The position numbers were made by a program, and so were the translations under genes. DNA of 5,135 nucleotides from Geoglobus sp. GTDB lineage: Archaea > Halobacteriota > Archaeoglobi > Archaeoglobales > Archaeoglobaceae. Positions 1-5,094 of the stretch are shown here, piece by piece. The stretch lies in assembly GCA_015523645.1 (NCBI GenBank), contig WAJY01000217.1, positions 1 through 5,135 on the forward strand. Reading direction: 5' to 3'. Position 1 is the first letter of the stretch; the number at the start of each line of letters is the position of its first letter. Below the pieces are notes generated by a model. That model ran no database searches and was not told where the DNA came from. It worked only from the letters and a program-made list of their open reading frames with translations.

Positions 1-223
1 CATATCCCCAGAGGCTTTGGCAGGTGGAAACATCGCTCTCATTGAGGATGGAGATGTGATCGAGATAAACATTCCAGAAAGGAAGCTGAACGTCAAGCTG
101 AGCGAGGATGAGCTGGTTGAGAGGAGGGAGAGGTGGAAACCGAGGGAGATAAAGCATAAGGGCTATCTTGCGAAATACTCAAAGCTTGTTAGCGGAGCTG
201 AAGAGGGAGCTGTGCTGAAATAA
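1..223 (+). CDS. ilvD: Dihydroxy-acid dehydratase, C-terminal end (partial, 5' end outside window)
   Basis: This is the last 73 codons of IlvD, the Fe-S enzyme that dehydrates 2,3-dihydroxy-isovalerate and 2,3-dihydroxy-3-methylvalerate to the 2-keto acids of valine and isoleucine synthesis in the cytoplasm. The reading frame is open from base 2 and stops with TAA at 221-223. The translation begins [18 protein letters not shown], which matches the conserved C-terminal block of the IlvD/Edd family (H-[IV]-SPEA..GG.IA...DGD). It is followed by the usual small beta-rich tail with IEI-I and a charged segment ending in KYSKLV. The TTG at 17 is an internal leucine, not a start. A T-run follows the stop directly, so this gene probably ends its transcription unit here. 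The catalytic and cluster-binding residues lie upstream of the window and cannot be checked. Identification is strong because of the SPEA..GG block. Confidence 0.93.
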   Translation, partial: ISPEALAGGNIALIEDGDVIEINIPERKLNVKLSEDELVERRERWKPREIKHKGYLAKYSKLVSGAEEGAVLK

Positions 224-228
224 CCTAA

Positions 229-238
229 TTTTTTTCTT
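229..238 (+). terminator. Oligo-T terminator after ilvD
   Basis: Seven consecutive T residues start five bases after the ilvD stop codon and are followed by CTT. Archaeal RNA polymerase stops at such U-tracts without needing a hairpin, and I see no strong hairpin before it. The assignment is inferred from position and composition. Confidence 0.5.
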
Positions 239-393
239 GAAATAGCTGAATGGGTGTAGAAGTTGTGACTTCATAAAGATTCTCAAGGAATCAATTAAGT
301 ATGGAAGTTGTATGATGAGATTGCTGAGCATATTTTTATGGCTGAAGTATTTTCCAGCTTTTCTGAGGGGATTGAAATTGTAGTTAACAGCAT
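239..393. other. Spacer with no supportable gene
   Basis: Between the ilvD terminator and the next promoter there is no reading frame with a credible start. Two overlapping frames give protein-like but incomplete strings. One (about 251-381) contains DFIKILKESIKYG. The other (299-463) contains YDEIAEHIFMAEVF and runs on into the next gene. They could be the remains of one small helical protein broken by a frameshift, or chance. A C-box-like ATGATGA at 312-318 and a CTGA at 363-366 lie 55 nt apart end to end, the size of an archaeal C/D box sRNA, but the terminal stem is absent and the inner boxes are poor. I assign no function. Confidence 0.4.
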
Positions 394-403
394 GATTTTT
401 ATT
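394..403 (+). promoter_or_regulatory. TATA box for a leaderless transcript of the TatD-like gene
   Basis: The stretch ATTTTTATTT is centred about 27 bases before the ATG at 426. With the usual archaeal spacing of about 25-27 bases from TATA box to start site, transcription would begin at or next to that ATG. There is no Shine-Dalgarno sequence between the box and the ATG, which fits a leaderless message. The T-rich box is not a perfect consensus. Confidence 0.5.
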
Positions 404-425
404 TCATGGCTGATCACAAAAAATC

Positions 426-1157
426 ATGAACCTTGTAGATACCCATATACATTCAGAAGGTAGGAGTGTGGAGGATCTGAGGTTTATGGCAGATAATGGA
501 ATATCGAAAGCCATAACCTGTGCCTTCTATCCAATAAAGCCAAGGTTTCCTGAGACACTCATGGATCTTTTCAGAAAGCTCACCGAATACGAGCCGGAAA
601 GAGCTGAAAAAGCAGGAATGAAACTCTATTCTGCAGTTGGGATTCATCCGAGATGCATTCCAGAAAATTGGATGAAAGTTCTTGATTTCATTGCAGAGTA
701 TTCAGGATACACAGCCATAGGTGAGATAGGGCTTGAAAATGCTGGTGATGAGGAGAAAGAGGTTTTGATGGCTCAGCTGAAGCTGGCAAAAAAGCTCGAC
801 ATTCCCTGCATAATTCACACACCGAAAAAGAACAAGAAACCAATTCTCGAAAAAACAATAGAAATTCTGGAAAGAATCTCCTTTCCTGAGGATCTTGCAT
901 TGATAGACCACGTTTCTGTAGATACTGTAGAAATCGTTCTTAACAAAGAATACTGGGCAGGAATAACAATTCAGCCCGGAAAGCTATCTGTTGAGGAGGC
1001 GTTGAGCATTATCGACGAATATGGAGACGAAAGGCTCATAGCAAACAGCGATGCAGGATTCAGCGAGTCTGATACGCTTGCGGTAAAAAAGCTGTATGAA
1101 GAGTGCAAAAATGAGGATGTAACCAGAAAAAATGCTGAGAAGTTTTTTAGTATCTAG
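426..1157 (+). CDS. TatD-related metal-dependent hydrolase (archaeal TIM-barrel type)
   Basis: A 243-residue soluble protein of the TatD/amidohydrolase superfamily, whose characterised members are metal-dependent nucleases or phosphoesterases. The expected metal-site landmarks appear in order: DTHIH at residues 5-9 (H7, H9), GIHP at 72-75, GEIGLE at 99-104 (E100), IIHTP at 129-133 (H131), DH at 161-162 (H162) and NSDAG at 207-211 (D209). All putative ligands are present, so it should be catalytically competent. It is slightly shorter than the bacterial TatD enzymes of about 260 residues and looks like the separate archaeal clade annotated as predicted TIM-barrel hydrolases (COG1099-like, from memory). 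No signal peptide or membrane segment is seen. The ATG at 426 is chosen because the metal motif begins at residue 5 and a TATA box sits at leaderless spacing. The natural substrate is unknown; DNase activity is only an inference from the family name. The gene appears monocistronic and converges on the minus-strand operon. Confidence 0.86.
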   Translation: MNLVDTHIHSEGRSVEDLRFMADNGISKAITCAFYPIKPRFPETLMDLFRKLTEYEPERAEKAGMKLYSAVGIHPRCIPENWMKVLDFIAEYSGYTAIGEIGLENAGDEEKEVLMAQLKLAKKLDIPCIIHTPKKNKKPILEKTIEILERISFPEDLALIDHVSVDTVEIVLNKEYWAGITIQPGKLSVEEALSIIDEYGDERLIANSDAGFSESDTLAVKKLYEECKNEDVTRKNAEKFFSI

Positions 1158-1229
1158 CTTCATGGCTCTAAAGGCAAGGGGATAAGAGAAAAGGTTTGTT
1201 ATGTTAACAGCCAGAAAGATGATGATTTC

Positions 1230-1234
1230 AAAAA
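1230..1234 (-). terminator. Possible weak oligo-T terminator of the minus-strand operon
   Basis: Five T residues on the minus strand lie 13 bases past the stop codon of the last minus-strand gene, within the 90-bp convergent spacer (1158-1247). The run is short and there is no clear hairpin, so it is only a candidate. I see nothing else in this spacer; the ATGATGA at 1219-1225 has no CTGA partner downstream. Confidence 0.25.
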
Positions 1235-1247
1235 CGGCTATTAAACT

Positions 1248-1757
1248 TTAAATAAATTCTCCTATCTCCTCAACCTTTTTTAAATGCTCTTCCTTGGCTT
1301 TCAATATCGTTTCGATCGTTTCAAGAATTTTCTCCGCCTTTTCCCTATCCATGAAGCTCTCAAGATTAAAGCTTTTGAGATCGTTGTAAAAGAATTCGTA
1401 GAAGTCCTTTATTACTGTGATGCTTTCCCTCAGAATAGCCATCTTCTGGGTGGTGAACATCTCCTCAAACACATTTAACTCATTTCTCCTTATGTCCTCA
1501 GGTATTTCACCCTTAAAGGATCTTAGGCAGTCAACAAGCAGGAATTCGTGATAGTAGGTATCTCTAATTATCTCATAAATTAGCTTTCTCCTCTCCTTTG
1601 ACTCCTCAACAACAAACAACTTTGAGAGCTTTCTGAGCAGATTTCTTTCGATTGTTATACCATCCTTTAAAATGTTTGTCAGAACTTCGATATTGAACAC
1701 GAGCATGGGATACGCTATATCGGTATCCGATTTAATATTTTTGCCTACATTCTTCAC
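1248..1757 (-). CDS. Unrecognised all-helical protein (169 aa), last gene of the operon
   Basis: I do not recognise this protein. It is charged and strongly helical, with four probable long helices: about residues 20-48, 54-82, 92-127 and 137-166. The last is coiled-coil-like and rich in E and K. No signal peptide or membrane segment is seen, and there is one cysteine (C77). The pattern of E37, a YYHE at 68-71, E111 and an EEH at 156-158 loosely recalls ferritin-like four-helix bundles. The strict ExxH pairs of rubrerythrins are missing, so diiron binding should not be assumed. The start is GTG at 1757: an in-frame stop (TAG) lies three codons upstream, and the next methionine (residue 18) has no ribosome site. 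The purine-rich GTGGAAG before the GTG is a poor, very close Shine-Dalgarno, so translational coupling to the methyltransferase gene 15 bp upstream is likely. Codon use resembles the neighbouring genes, which supports a real gene. Confidence 0.7.
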   Translation of the reverse strand: MKNVGKNIKSDTDIAYPMLVFNIEVLTNILKDGITIERNLLRKLSKLFVVEESKERRKLIYEIIRDTYYHEFLLVDCLRSFKGEIPEDIRRNELNVFEEMFTTQKMAILRESITVIKDFYEFFYNDLKSFNLESFMDREKAEKILETIETILKAKEEHLKKVEEIGEFI

Positions 1758-1772
1758 CTTCCACTAACCAAG

Positions 1773-2750
1773 TTATCTCTTGCAGATGTATATCCTCCTG
1801 GTCAGATTCTTGTGCAGTCTCTGCAACAGCTTGTATTCAATCACAAAACTTTCCTGAATGCAATCATCAACATCAAGGTTTGTCAGAAAAATCAATCTTC
1901 TATCAGGCTTCAAAACTCTTTCAAACTCATCAAAAGACCTCGTGTAAAGCTCTTCAATTCTGCCTAGACTTCTTGTAGATTGAAGATAAGGGAAGTCTGT
2001 TGTTATTCCATCAACACTGCAATCCTCAATCGGCATGTTTTTGACATCACCCACAACCACATTCCTAGGCAAACCGTAATGCATTAGATTAGTCTTGCAT
2101 CCCTCGGCAATCTCTCTGTAGGCTTCTATGCCGAGGTAGTCAAGGTTCATCAATCCAGCCTCAACAAGAAATGTTCCTGTCCCACACATCGGATCCAGAA
2201 CGATTCCATTTTTTATGCATAGAGCATTTACGAGACTTCTTGCCATCCTTGGTAACAAGGCTCCAGGTCTAAAGAACGGTTTCAGATCAGGTCTCCTTAA
2301 AAGAAACTGCTTTTTATCGGTTTTATGCAGAAGAATTCCTGCATGAATTCTTTTTGAGAGATAAACTCTTATGATGAAATCCGGTTTTGAAACACTAATT
2401 CTTGCTCCCCTTCTCCAGAGAATTGATCCCAACTCTCTTTCCAGTTTTGAGGAATCAGCCTTTTTCCTTCCTATGTTTCTGGCTCTCACACAAACCTTTC
2501 CTGAAGGAAGTGACACCTCTCTAAACCCCTTCCTCAGCTCCTCAACACTTTCACATGAAAAAAGGTGTTTTGAGACTTCATGCACCATTGCAAGCCTGTT
2601 GAAATGCTGTTCAATCTCTCTATCACATTCACCCAGGGCTATTTGTGTATCAAAGCTTAAAACTCTTCCACCAAAACATCTCAAAAAACTCTCAACTTCT
2701 ATTCTTCCCAGCTCCTCAAATTCTCCGCTGATAAAAAAAAGATAGCTCAT
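1773..2750 (-). CDS. trmG10: THUMP-domain tRNA guanine-N2 methyltransferase (Trm-G10/Trm11 type)
   Basis: A 325-residue protein with the layout of archaeal Trm-G10, which uses S-adenosylmethionine to methylate N2 of G10 in tRNA. Residues 1 to about 150 form the N-terminal and THUMP part that binds the tRNA acceptor stem. Residues 152-171 (RRP...KPFFRPGALLPRMAR) are the typical linker before the Rossmann-fold methyltransferase domain. Motif I is DPMCGTGTF at 186-194. An acidic residue after strand 2 (E209, in GIEA) and GD at 234-235 complete the cofactor site. The catalytic motif IV is TDFPY at 251-255. Most relatives have DPPY, so the second position is changed while D, the second P and Y are kept. 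A D rather than N in motif IV favours Trm-G10/Trm11 over the Trm14 (G6) group. The ATG overlaps the srp19 stop as ATGA, with GAGGG just upstream, implying coupled translation. Length is normal for the family. The exact target base is inferred. Confidence 0.82.
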   Translation of the reverse strand: MSYLFFISGEFEELGRIEVESFLRCFGGRVLSFDTQIALGECDREIEQHFNRLAMVHEVSKHLFSCESVEELRKGFREVSLPSGKVCVRARNIGRKKADSSKLERELGSILWRRGARISVSKPDFIIRVYLSKRIHAGILLHKTDKKQFLLRRPDLKPFFRPGALLPRMARSLVNALCIKNGIVLDPMCGTGTFLVEAGLMNLDYLGIEAYREIAEGCKTNLMHYGLPRNVVVGDVKNMPIEDCSVDGITTDFPYLQSTRSLGRIEELYTRSFDEFERVLKPDRRLIFLTNLDVDDCIQESFVIEYKLLQRLHKNLTRRIYICKR

Positions 2751-3037
2751 TCCCTCATTTCCTTGATTTTTTCCGCCAGCCTTATCATAAGCTCTGTTTT
2801 TTTCATCTTTTTCTCAACTCTGACTCTCCCTCCCTCCTCCCACCAGCACCTCGGATATCTCTTCTTCTCAACCTCATATCTCAATCCAAGTTTTTCACAG
2901 GCTTTTGCAAGCTCATCAATTCTGACATTTGGTATGGAAAATCTTTTGGGTATTCTTCTTCCCCCACTCCTGCTCTTTTTTCTGTCTAGGTTTACAGTCC
3001 ATATCACATAGCTATCTTCTTCTCCTCCTAAGCTCAT
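2747..3037 (-). CDS. srp19: Signal recognition particle 19 kDa protein (SRP19)
   Basis: SRP19 binds the tips of helices 6 and 8 of 7S SRP RNA and helps SRP54 assemble, so it acts in targeting of membrane and secreted proteins. The 96-residue product contains the family signature in order: VIWTVNLD at 11-18, KKSRSGGRRIP at 20-30 with the basic RNA-binding loop, and a helix with ELAKACEKLGL at 42-52. YPRCWWEEGGRV follows at 61-72, then a C-terminal helix. It closely resembles the Archaeoglobus fulgidus SRP19 sequence as I remember it, but ends without that protein's lysine-rich tail. The ATG at 3037 is preceded by GGAGGA with an 8-nt spacer, so I chose it. It gives about six more N-terminal residues than usual. 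A GTG at 3007 would start right at VIWTV and match the usual N-terminus, but its AGGAGGA lies about 15 nt away. The gene overlaps hisE by 26 nt and the methyltransferase gene by 4 nt. Confidence 0.93.
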   Translation of the reverse strand: MSLGGEEDSYVIWTVNLDRKKSRSGGRRIPKRFSIPNVRIDELAKACEKLGLRYEVEKKRYPRCWWEEGGRVRVEKKMKKTELMIRLAEKIKEMRE

Positions 3038-3290
3038 CGTAAACTTCCTCCAGCCTTATTTCCAGCTTTGATAACAGAACGAGAAGGTGGTAGAGCAGAT
3101 CAGCTGATTCGTAGATGATCTGATCCCTTTTCCCGTCCTTAACGGAAAGAATTAGCTCAACTGCCTCTTCTCCAAATTTCTCAAGTATCCCATTCAACCC
3201 CTTTTCCCCATACATTAGGCTGGCAGTGTATGATCCCTGTTTCGGGTTTCTCTTCCTGTCCTCAATAATCTGGAATAGCTCTTCAAGCAT
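3012..3290 (-). CDS. hisE: Phosphoribosyl-ATP pyrophosphohydrolase (HisE)
   Basis: HisE removes pyrophosphate from N1-(5'-phosphoribosyl)-ATP to give phosphoribosyl-AMP, the second step of histidine synthesis, in the cytoplasm. The 92-residue product is the stand-alone enzyme and not a HisIE fusion. It shows the all-alpha MazG-like fold signature: SYTASLMYGEKGLNGILEKFG leads into GEEAVELI (residues 40-47), and ESADLLYHLLVLL lies at 61-73. The E41/E42/E45 and E61/D64 groups are the expected magnesium-binding residues. The ATG at 3290 is preceded by GTGAT with a 5-nt spacer, an archaeal Shine-Dalgarno that includes the stop codon of the CBS/ParB-like gene 6 bp upstream. The C-terminus is five consecutive arginines (88-92). 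These come from a purine-rich run inside the overlap with srp19 and are not a family feature I know. No other his gene is in the window. Confidence 0.95.
   Translation of the reverse strand: MLEELFQIIEDRKRNPKQGSYTASLMYGEKGLNGILEKFGEEAVELILSVKDGKRDQIIYESADLLYHLLVLLSKLEIRLEEVYDELRRRRR
3046..3051 (-). promoter_or_regulatory. Shine-Dalgarno site of srp19, inside hisE
   Basis: GGAGGA on the minus strand lies 8 nt before the ATG at 3037 and is complementary to the archaeal 16S rRNA 3' end. It is the main reason to prefer that ATG over the GTG at 3007. It lies within the last codons of hisE. Confidence 0.65.
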
Positions 3291-3295
3291 AAGTC

Positions 3296-3300
3296 ATCAC
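3296..3300 (-). promoter_or_regulatory. Shine-Dalgarno site of hisE, overlapping the upstream stop codon
   Basis: GTGAT on the minus strand, 5 nt before the hisE ATG, matches the inner part of the archaeal anti-Shine-Dalgarno complement (GGAGGTGAT). It shares its TGA with the stop codon of the CBS/ParB-like gene, suggesting coupled translation. Confidence 0.5.
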
Positions 3301-4076
3301 TTCGAATTTTTGAATGTAATCTCAACCAATGGATGAGGTGTATCCTCAATAACCTGAATGTCCCTTATTGATCTTATTCTCTTCTTCCTCACAAGCTTCT
3401 CCATGCCAAGCTCAACATCCTTGGGAACCTCAAGCACGTATGCATCAAGCTTGTCAACTCCAATTTTTTTTGCCGCAACAACTCTATGATGCCCATCAAC
3501 TAGATAGAAGTGCTCCCCCTTCTTTATAACCACAATTGGTTCTGCAAGACCTCTTTTGAGCTCGTATATCCTTCCCCTAAGCTCATCTGCATAAACCTTT
3601 GTCTGGGTTGGAAGCAGTCTGTCAACGTCTATCCTCTGATTTTTCACCTCCACCTTTGTATTGTGGACTTTCTCAATCGTTTCCTTGAGCTTTAAAACCT
3701 TCACTGGATCTGCTCTTTCAATCTGACTTCTTATAACATCAGTGTTGGTGATTATCCCCTTTATCTTTCCCTTCTCATCAACCACGGGAAGCTTTGAATG
3801 TCCAGTACGAAACATAACCCTTGCAGCATCCTTCAAGTCCATGTACTCCCTAGCAACATACAAGGATTTTGTCATGACATCTGAGATCTTGGTATCCAGG
3901 TCTTTCTTCAGAAGATCCATTGAGGATACATAACCAACAAGCTTGCCATCATTGTCAACAACAGGAAATCCATCATGTCCTGTTTTCTCAATTATCCTTA
4001 TTGCATCTCTCACAGTATCCTTCGGGTTTAGGGTTATCACGTTTTTTGTCATGTAGTCTGAAACCTTCTGTTTCAC
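3297..4076 (-). CDS. Two-CBS-domain protein fused to a ParB/sulfiredoxin-like domain
   Basis: A 259-residue soluble protein. Two CBS domains (about residues 8-59 and 68-118) form a Bateman pair, which in other proteins binds adenosine ligands such as AMP, ATP or SAM. Both carry the typical GHDGFPVVD/GHSKLPVVD core and the MT..V start. After a helical linker, residues 150-215 form a ParB/Srx-like domain with DRLLPTQ at 152-158, a central EPIVVI strand and the motif VDGHHRVVAAKKIG at 193-206. This is commonly annotated as a partition protein, but no ParB helix-turn-helix is seen. The DGHHR motif also occurs in ParB/Srx-fold enzymes such as the archaeal free-serine kinase SerK, so an enzymatic role regulated by nucleotide is possible. 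The start is set at GTG 4076. The frame stays open to an ATG at 4175, but those 33 residues are non-CBS-like, overlap the cytochrome gene and would span the TATA box. First gene of the operon; hisE follows after 6 bp. Confidence 0.85.
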   Translation of the reverse strand: MKQKVSDYMTKNVITLNPKDTVRDAIRIIEKTGHDGFPVVDNDGKLVGYVSSMDLLKKDLDTKISDVMTKSLYVAREYMDLKDAARVMFRTGHSKLPVVDEKGKIKGIITNTDVIRSQIERADPVKVLKLKETIEKVHNTKVEVKNQRIDVDRLLPTQTKVYADELRGRIYELKRGLAEPIVVIKKGEHFYLVDGHHRVVAAKKIGVDKLDAYVLEVPKDVELGMEKLVRKKRIRSIRDIQVIEDTPHPLVEITFKNSK

Positions 4077-4089
4077 GAGATGATATAAG

Positions 4090-4094
4090 AAAAA
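4090..4094 (-). terminator. Short T-run after the cytochrome gene
   Basis: Five T residues within a pyrimidine-rich stretch (CTCCTCTTTTTCTT) on the minus strand lie 25 bases beyond the stop of the broken cytochrome gene. They could end that transcript. They also lie between the TATA box and the predicted start site of the next gene, so this is weak. Confidence 0.25.
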
Positions 4095-4100
4095 GAGGAG

Positions 4101-4112
4101 TATATTTAATTT
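4101..4112 (-). promoter_or_regulatory. TATA box driving the CBS/ParB-like-hisE-srp19-trmG10 operon
   Basis: The minus strand reads AAATTAAATATA here, a good archaeal TATA box in an otherwise mixed spacer of 43 bp. Its centre is about 29 bases before the GTG at 4076, so the transcript would start only a few bases before that codon, giving a nearly leaderless message. This both predicts the promoter and supports the shorter CBS/ParB-like start. No other convincing promoter is visible in the downstream gene cluster. Confidence 0.6.
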
Positions 4113-4909
4113 CTCATACTCATGAAACCAATGCTGTATCTGAGGAAACAAGAGTTGCCATCTCAACTTCTGCAAATCTCCTCAGGAAGTCCTCAATCTC
4201 AGGAGTGCTGATCTTTTCAAGATCTTTCAGGAAGGGATACGACACTGGATAGTAGAGTAGCTCCGCTTCTACTCTGTAAGGTCCTTCATGACCTGAAACA
4301 TCAATGAGATAGCTGACAACATCCTCACTATCCTTGAAGCCTGGATCAGTAATGGCTTTACCCTTGACTGAAACATCAGGTTTCGCACTTTCAATGTCAA
4401 ACCCTTTTGGAGGGATGCGGTTGTCCTTTATGTAGTCTGCAGCTCTCAGAAGTGTCTGCGTCACTTTCCCATTGACATCAACCATGACAGCCTCGTAAAT
4501 TTGGACATCATCTTCCTTTGTTATGACGTCGTGGTGCGGCTCGTATGGAGAGTCCTCTCCGACAATTCTTCCATTCTCAGCTCTCCCTGACTCAAAAACA
4601 ACGTTTTTTCCATCTGTGACCTTGAGATGTATCCATACTCTTCTTGATGGAAATCCTGTCGGGAATTTGTAGCAAGCGTTGTTTTCAACCTTCAAATCAA
4701 CATTCAGCTTATCTCCATTTTTATCTGCTGAAATGATTTTGATTCTTATGAAAGATCCGAACATCTCCCTAGCCTTTATCGCACATCTTTTGCTCCATAA
4801 GCTCGAGCATCTGAACATTTGCCCCTGCAAATACATGCCTGAAAAAAGGAGACTTCTCAGGCAGGTTTGGAAGTTTTGTTGATACCTTTACATTTGAACT
4901 CTGGGGCAT

Positions 4910-4924
4910 GTGACATCCTGCACA
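4910..4924 (-). other. Intact heme c attachment motif (CAGCH)
   Basis: The codons TGT GCA GGA TGT CAC encode C-A-G-C-H followed by MPQ. This is the canonical CxxCH covalent heme site, here in the ECAGCHMP form frequent in multiheme cytochromes. It lies in the middle, frame-shifted piece of the broken gene. Confidence 0.9.
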
Positions 4925-4953
4925 CTCCTCCTCAATCACATCCTTTAATTCCT

Positions 4954-4960
4954 GAAATTT
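4954..4960 (-). other. Heptamer A-AAT-TTC at the first frame change of the cytochrome
   Basis: Read in the incoming frame the minus strand shows A AAT TTC, which has the X-XXY-YYZ form of a -1 slippery site. A slip here would leave the incoming frame before its stop at 4947-4945 and enter exactly the frame that encodes the CAGCH site. It may equally be a homopolymer indel spot; no downstream stimulatory structure was established. Confidence 0.3.
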
Positions 4961-5079
4961 TGCATCTCAGAGCTTACCTTTGCCCTCCAGTATGGGTCTT
5001 TTGATGCATGAGCCATCATGCTCTGGCTCAATTCGGAGAGTATTGAAACGTCATTTCCAGAGCGATCTCTGAGACTGTC

Positions 5080-5094
5080 ATGACAAAAGCAGGA
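5080..5094 (-). other. Degenerate heme motif (SCFCH, expected CxxCH)
   Basis: The codons TCC TGC TTT TGT CAT read S-C-F-C-H. The last C-H pair is in place for a heme site, but the cysteine expected three residues before it is serine, with a cysteine one residue later instead. A single C-to-G change at TCC would restore CxxCH. The following SQSMMAHASKDP matches the segment that normally follows such a site in this cytochrome family. Confidence 0.55.

Noticed and set aside
17..223. A 68-residue ORF beginning at TTG 17
   Set aside because: The frame is open to the left edge and the upstream residues (ISPEA) are part of the IlvD C-terminal block, so the TTG is an internal leucine.
312..366. C/D box sRNA as a firm annotation
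   Set aside because: No terminal stem, an extra CTGA only 5 nt after the C box, and AT-rich guide segments; kept only as a low-interest finding.
1219..1225. ATGATGA C-box-like sequence in the convergent spacer
   Set aside because: No CTGA D box follows within about 60 bases and no terminal stem is present.
2371..2745. A 124-codon plus-strand ORF opposite the methyltransferase
   Set aside because: Low-complexity, serine- and leucine-rich translation antisense to a well-conserved gene; no start signal or promoter.
3920..4252. A 110-codon plus-strand ORF across the promoter region
   Set aside because: It is antisense to the CBS domain and the cytochrome C-terminus, with a histidine/serine-rich, non-protein-like composition.
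4774..4836. N-terminal 21 codons of the open frame starting at ATG 4836
   Set aside because: In this stretch the neighbouring frame encodes the conserved cytochrome sequence (FAGANVQMLELM), so these codons are an out-of-frame shadow.
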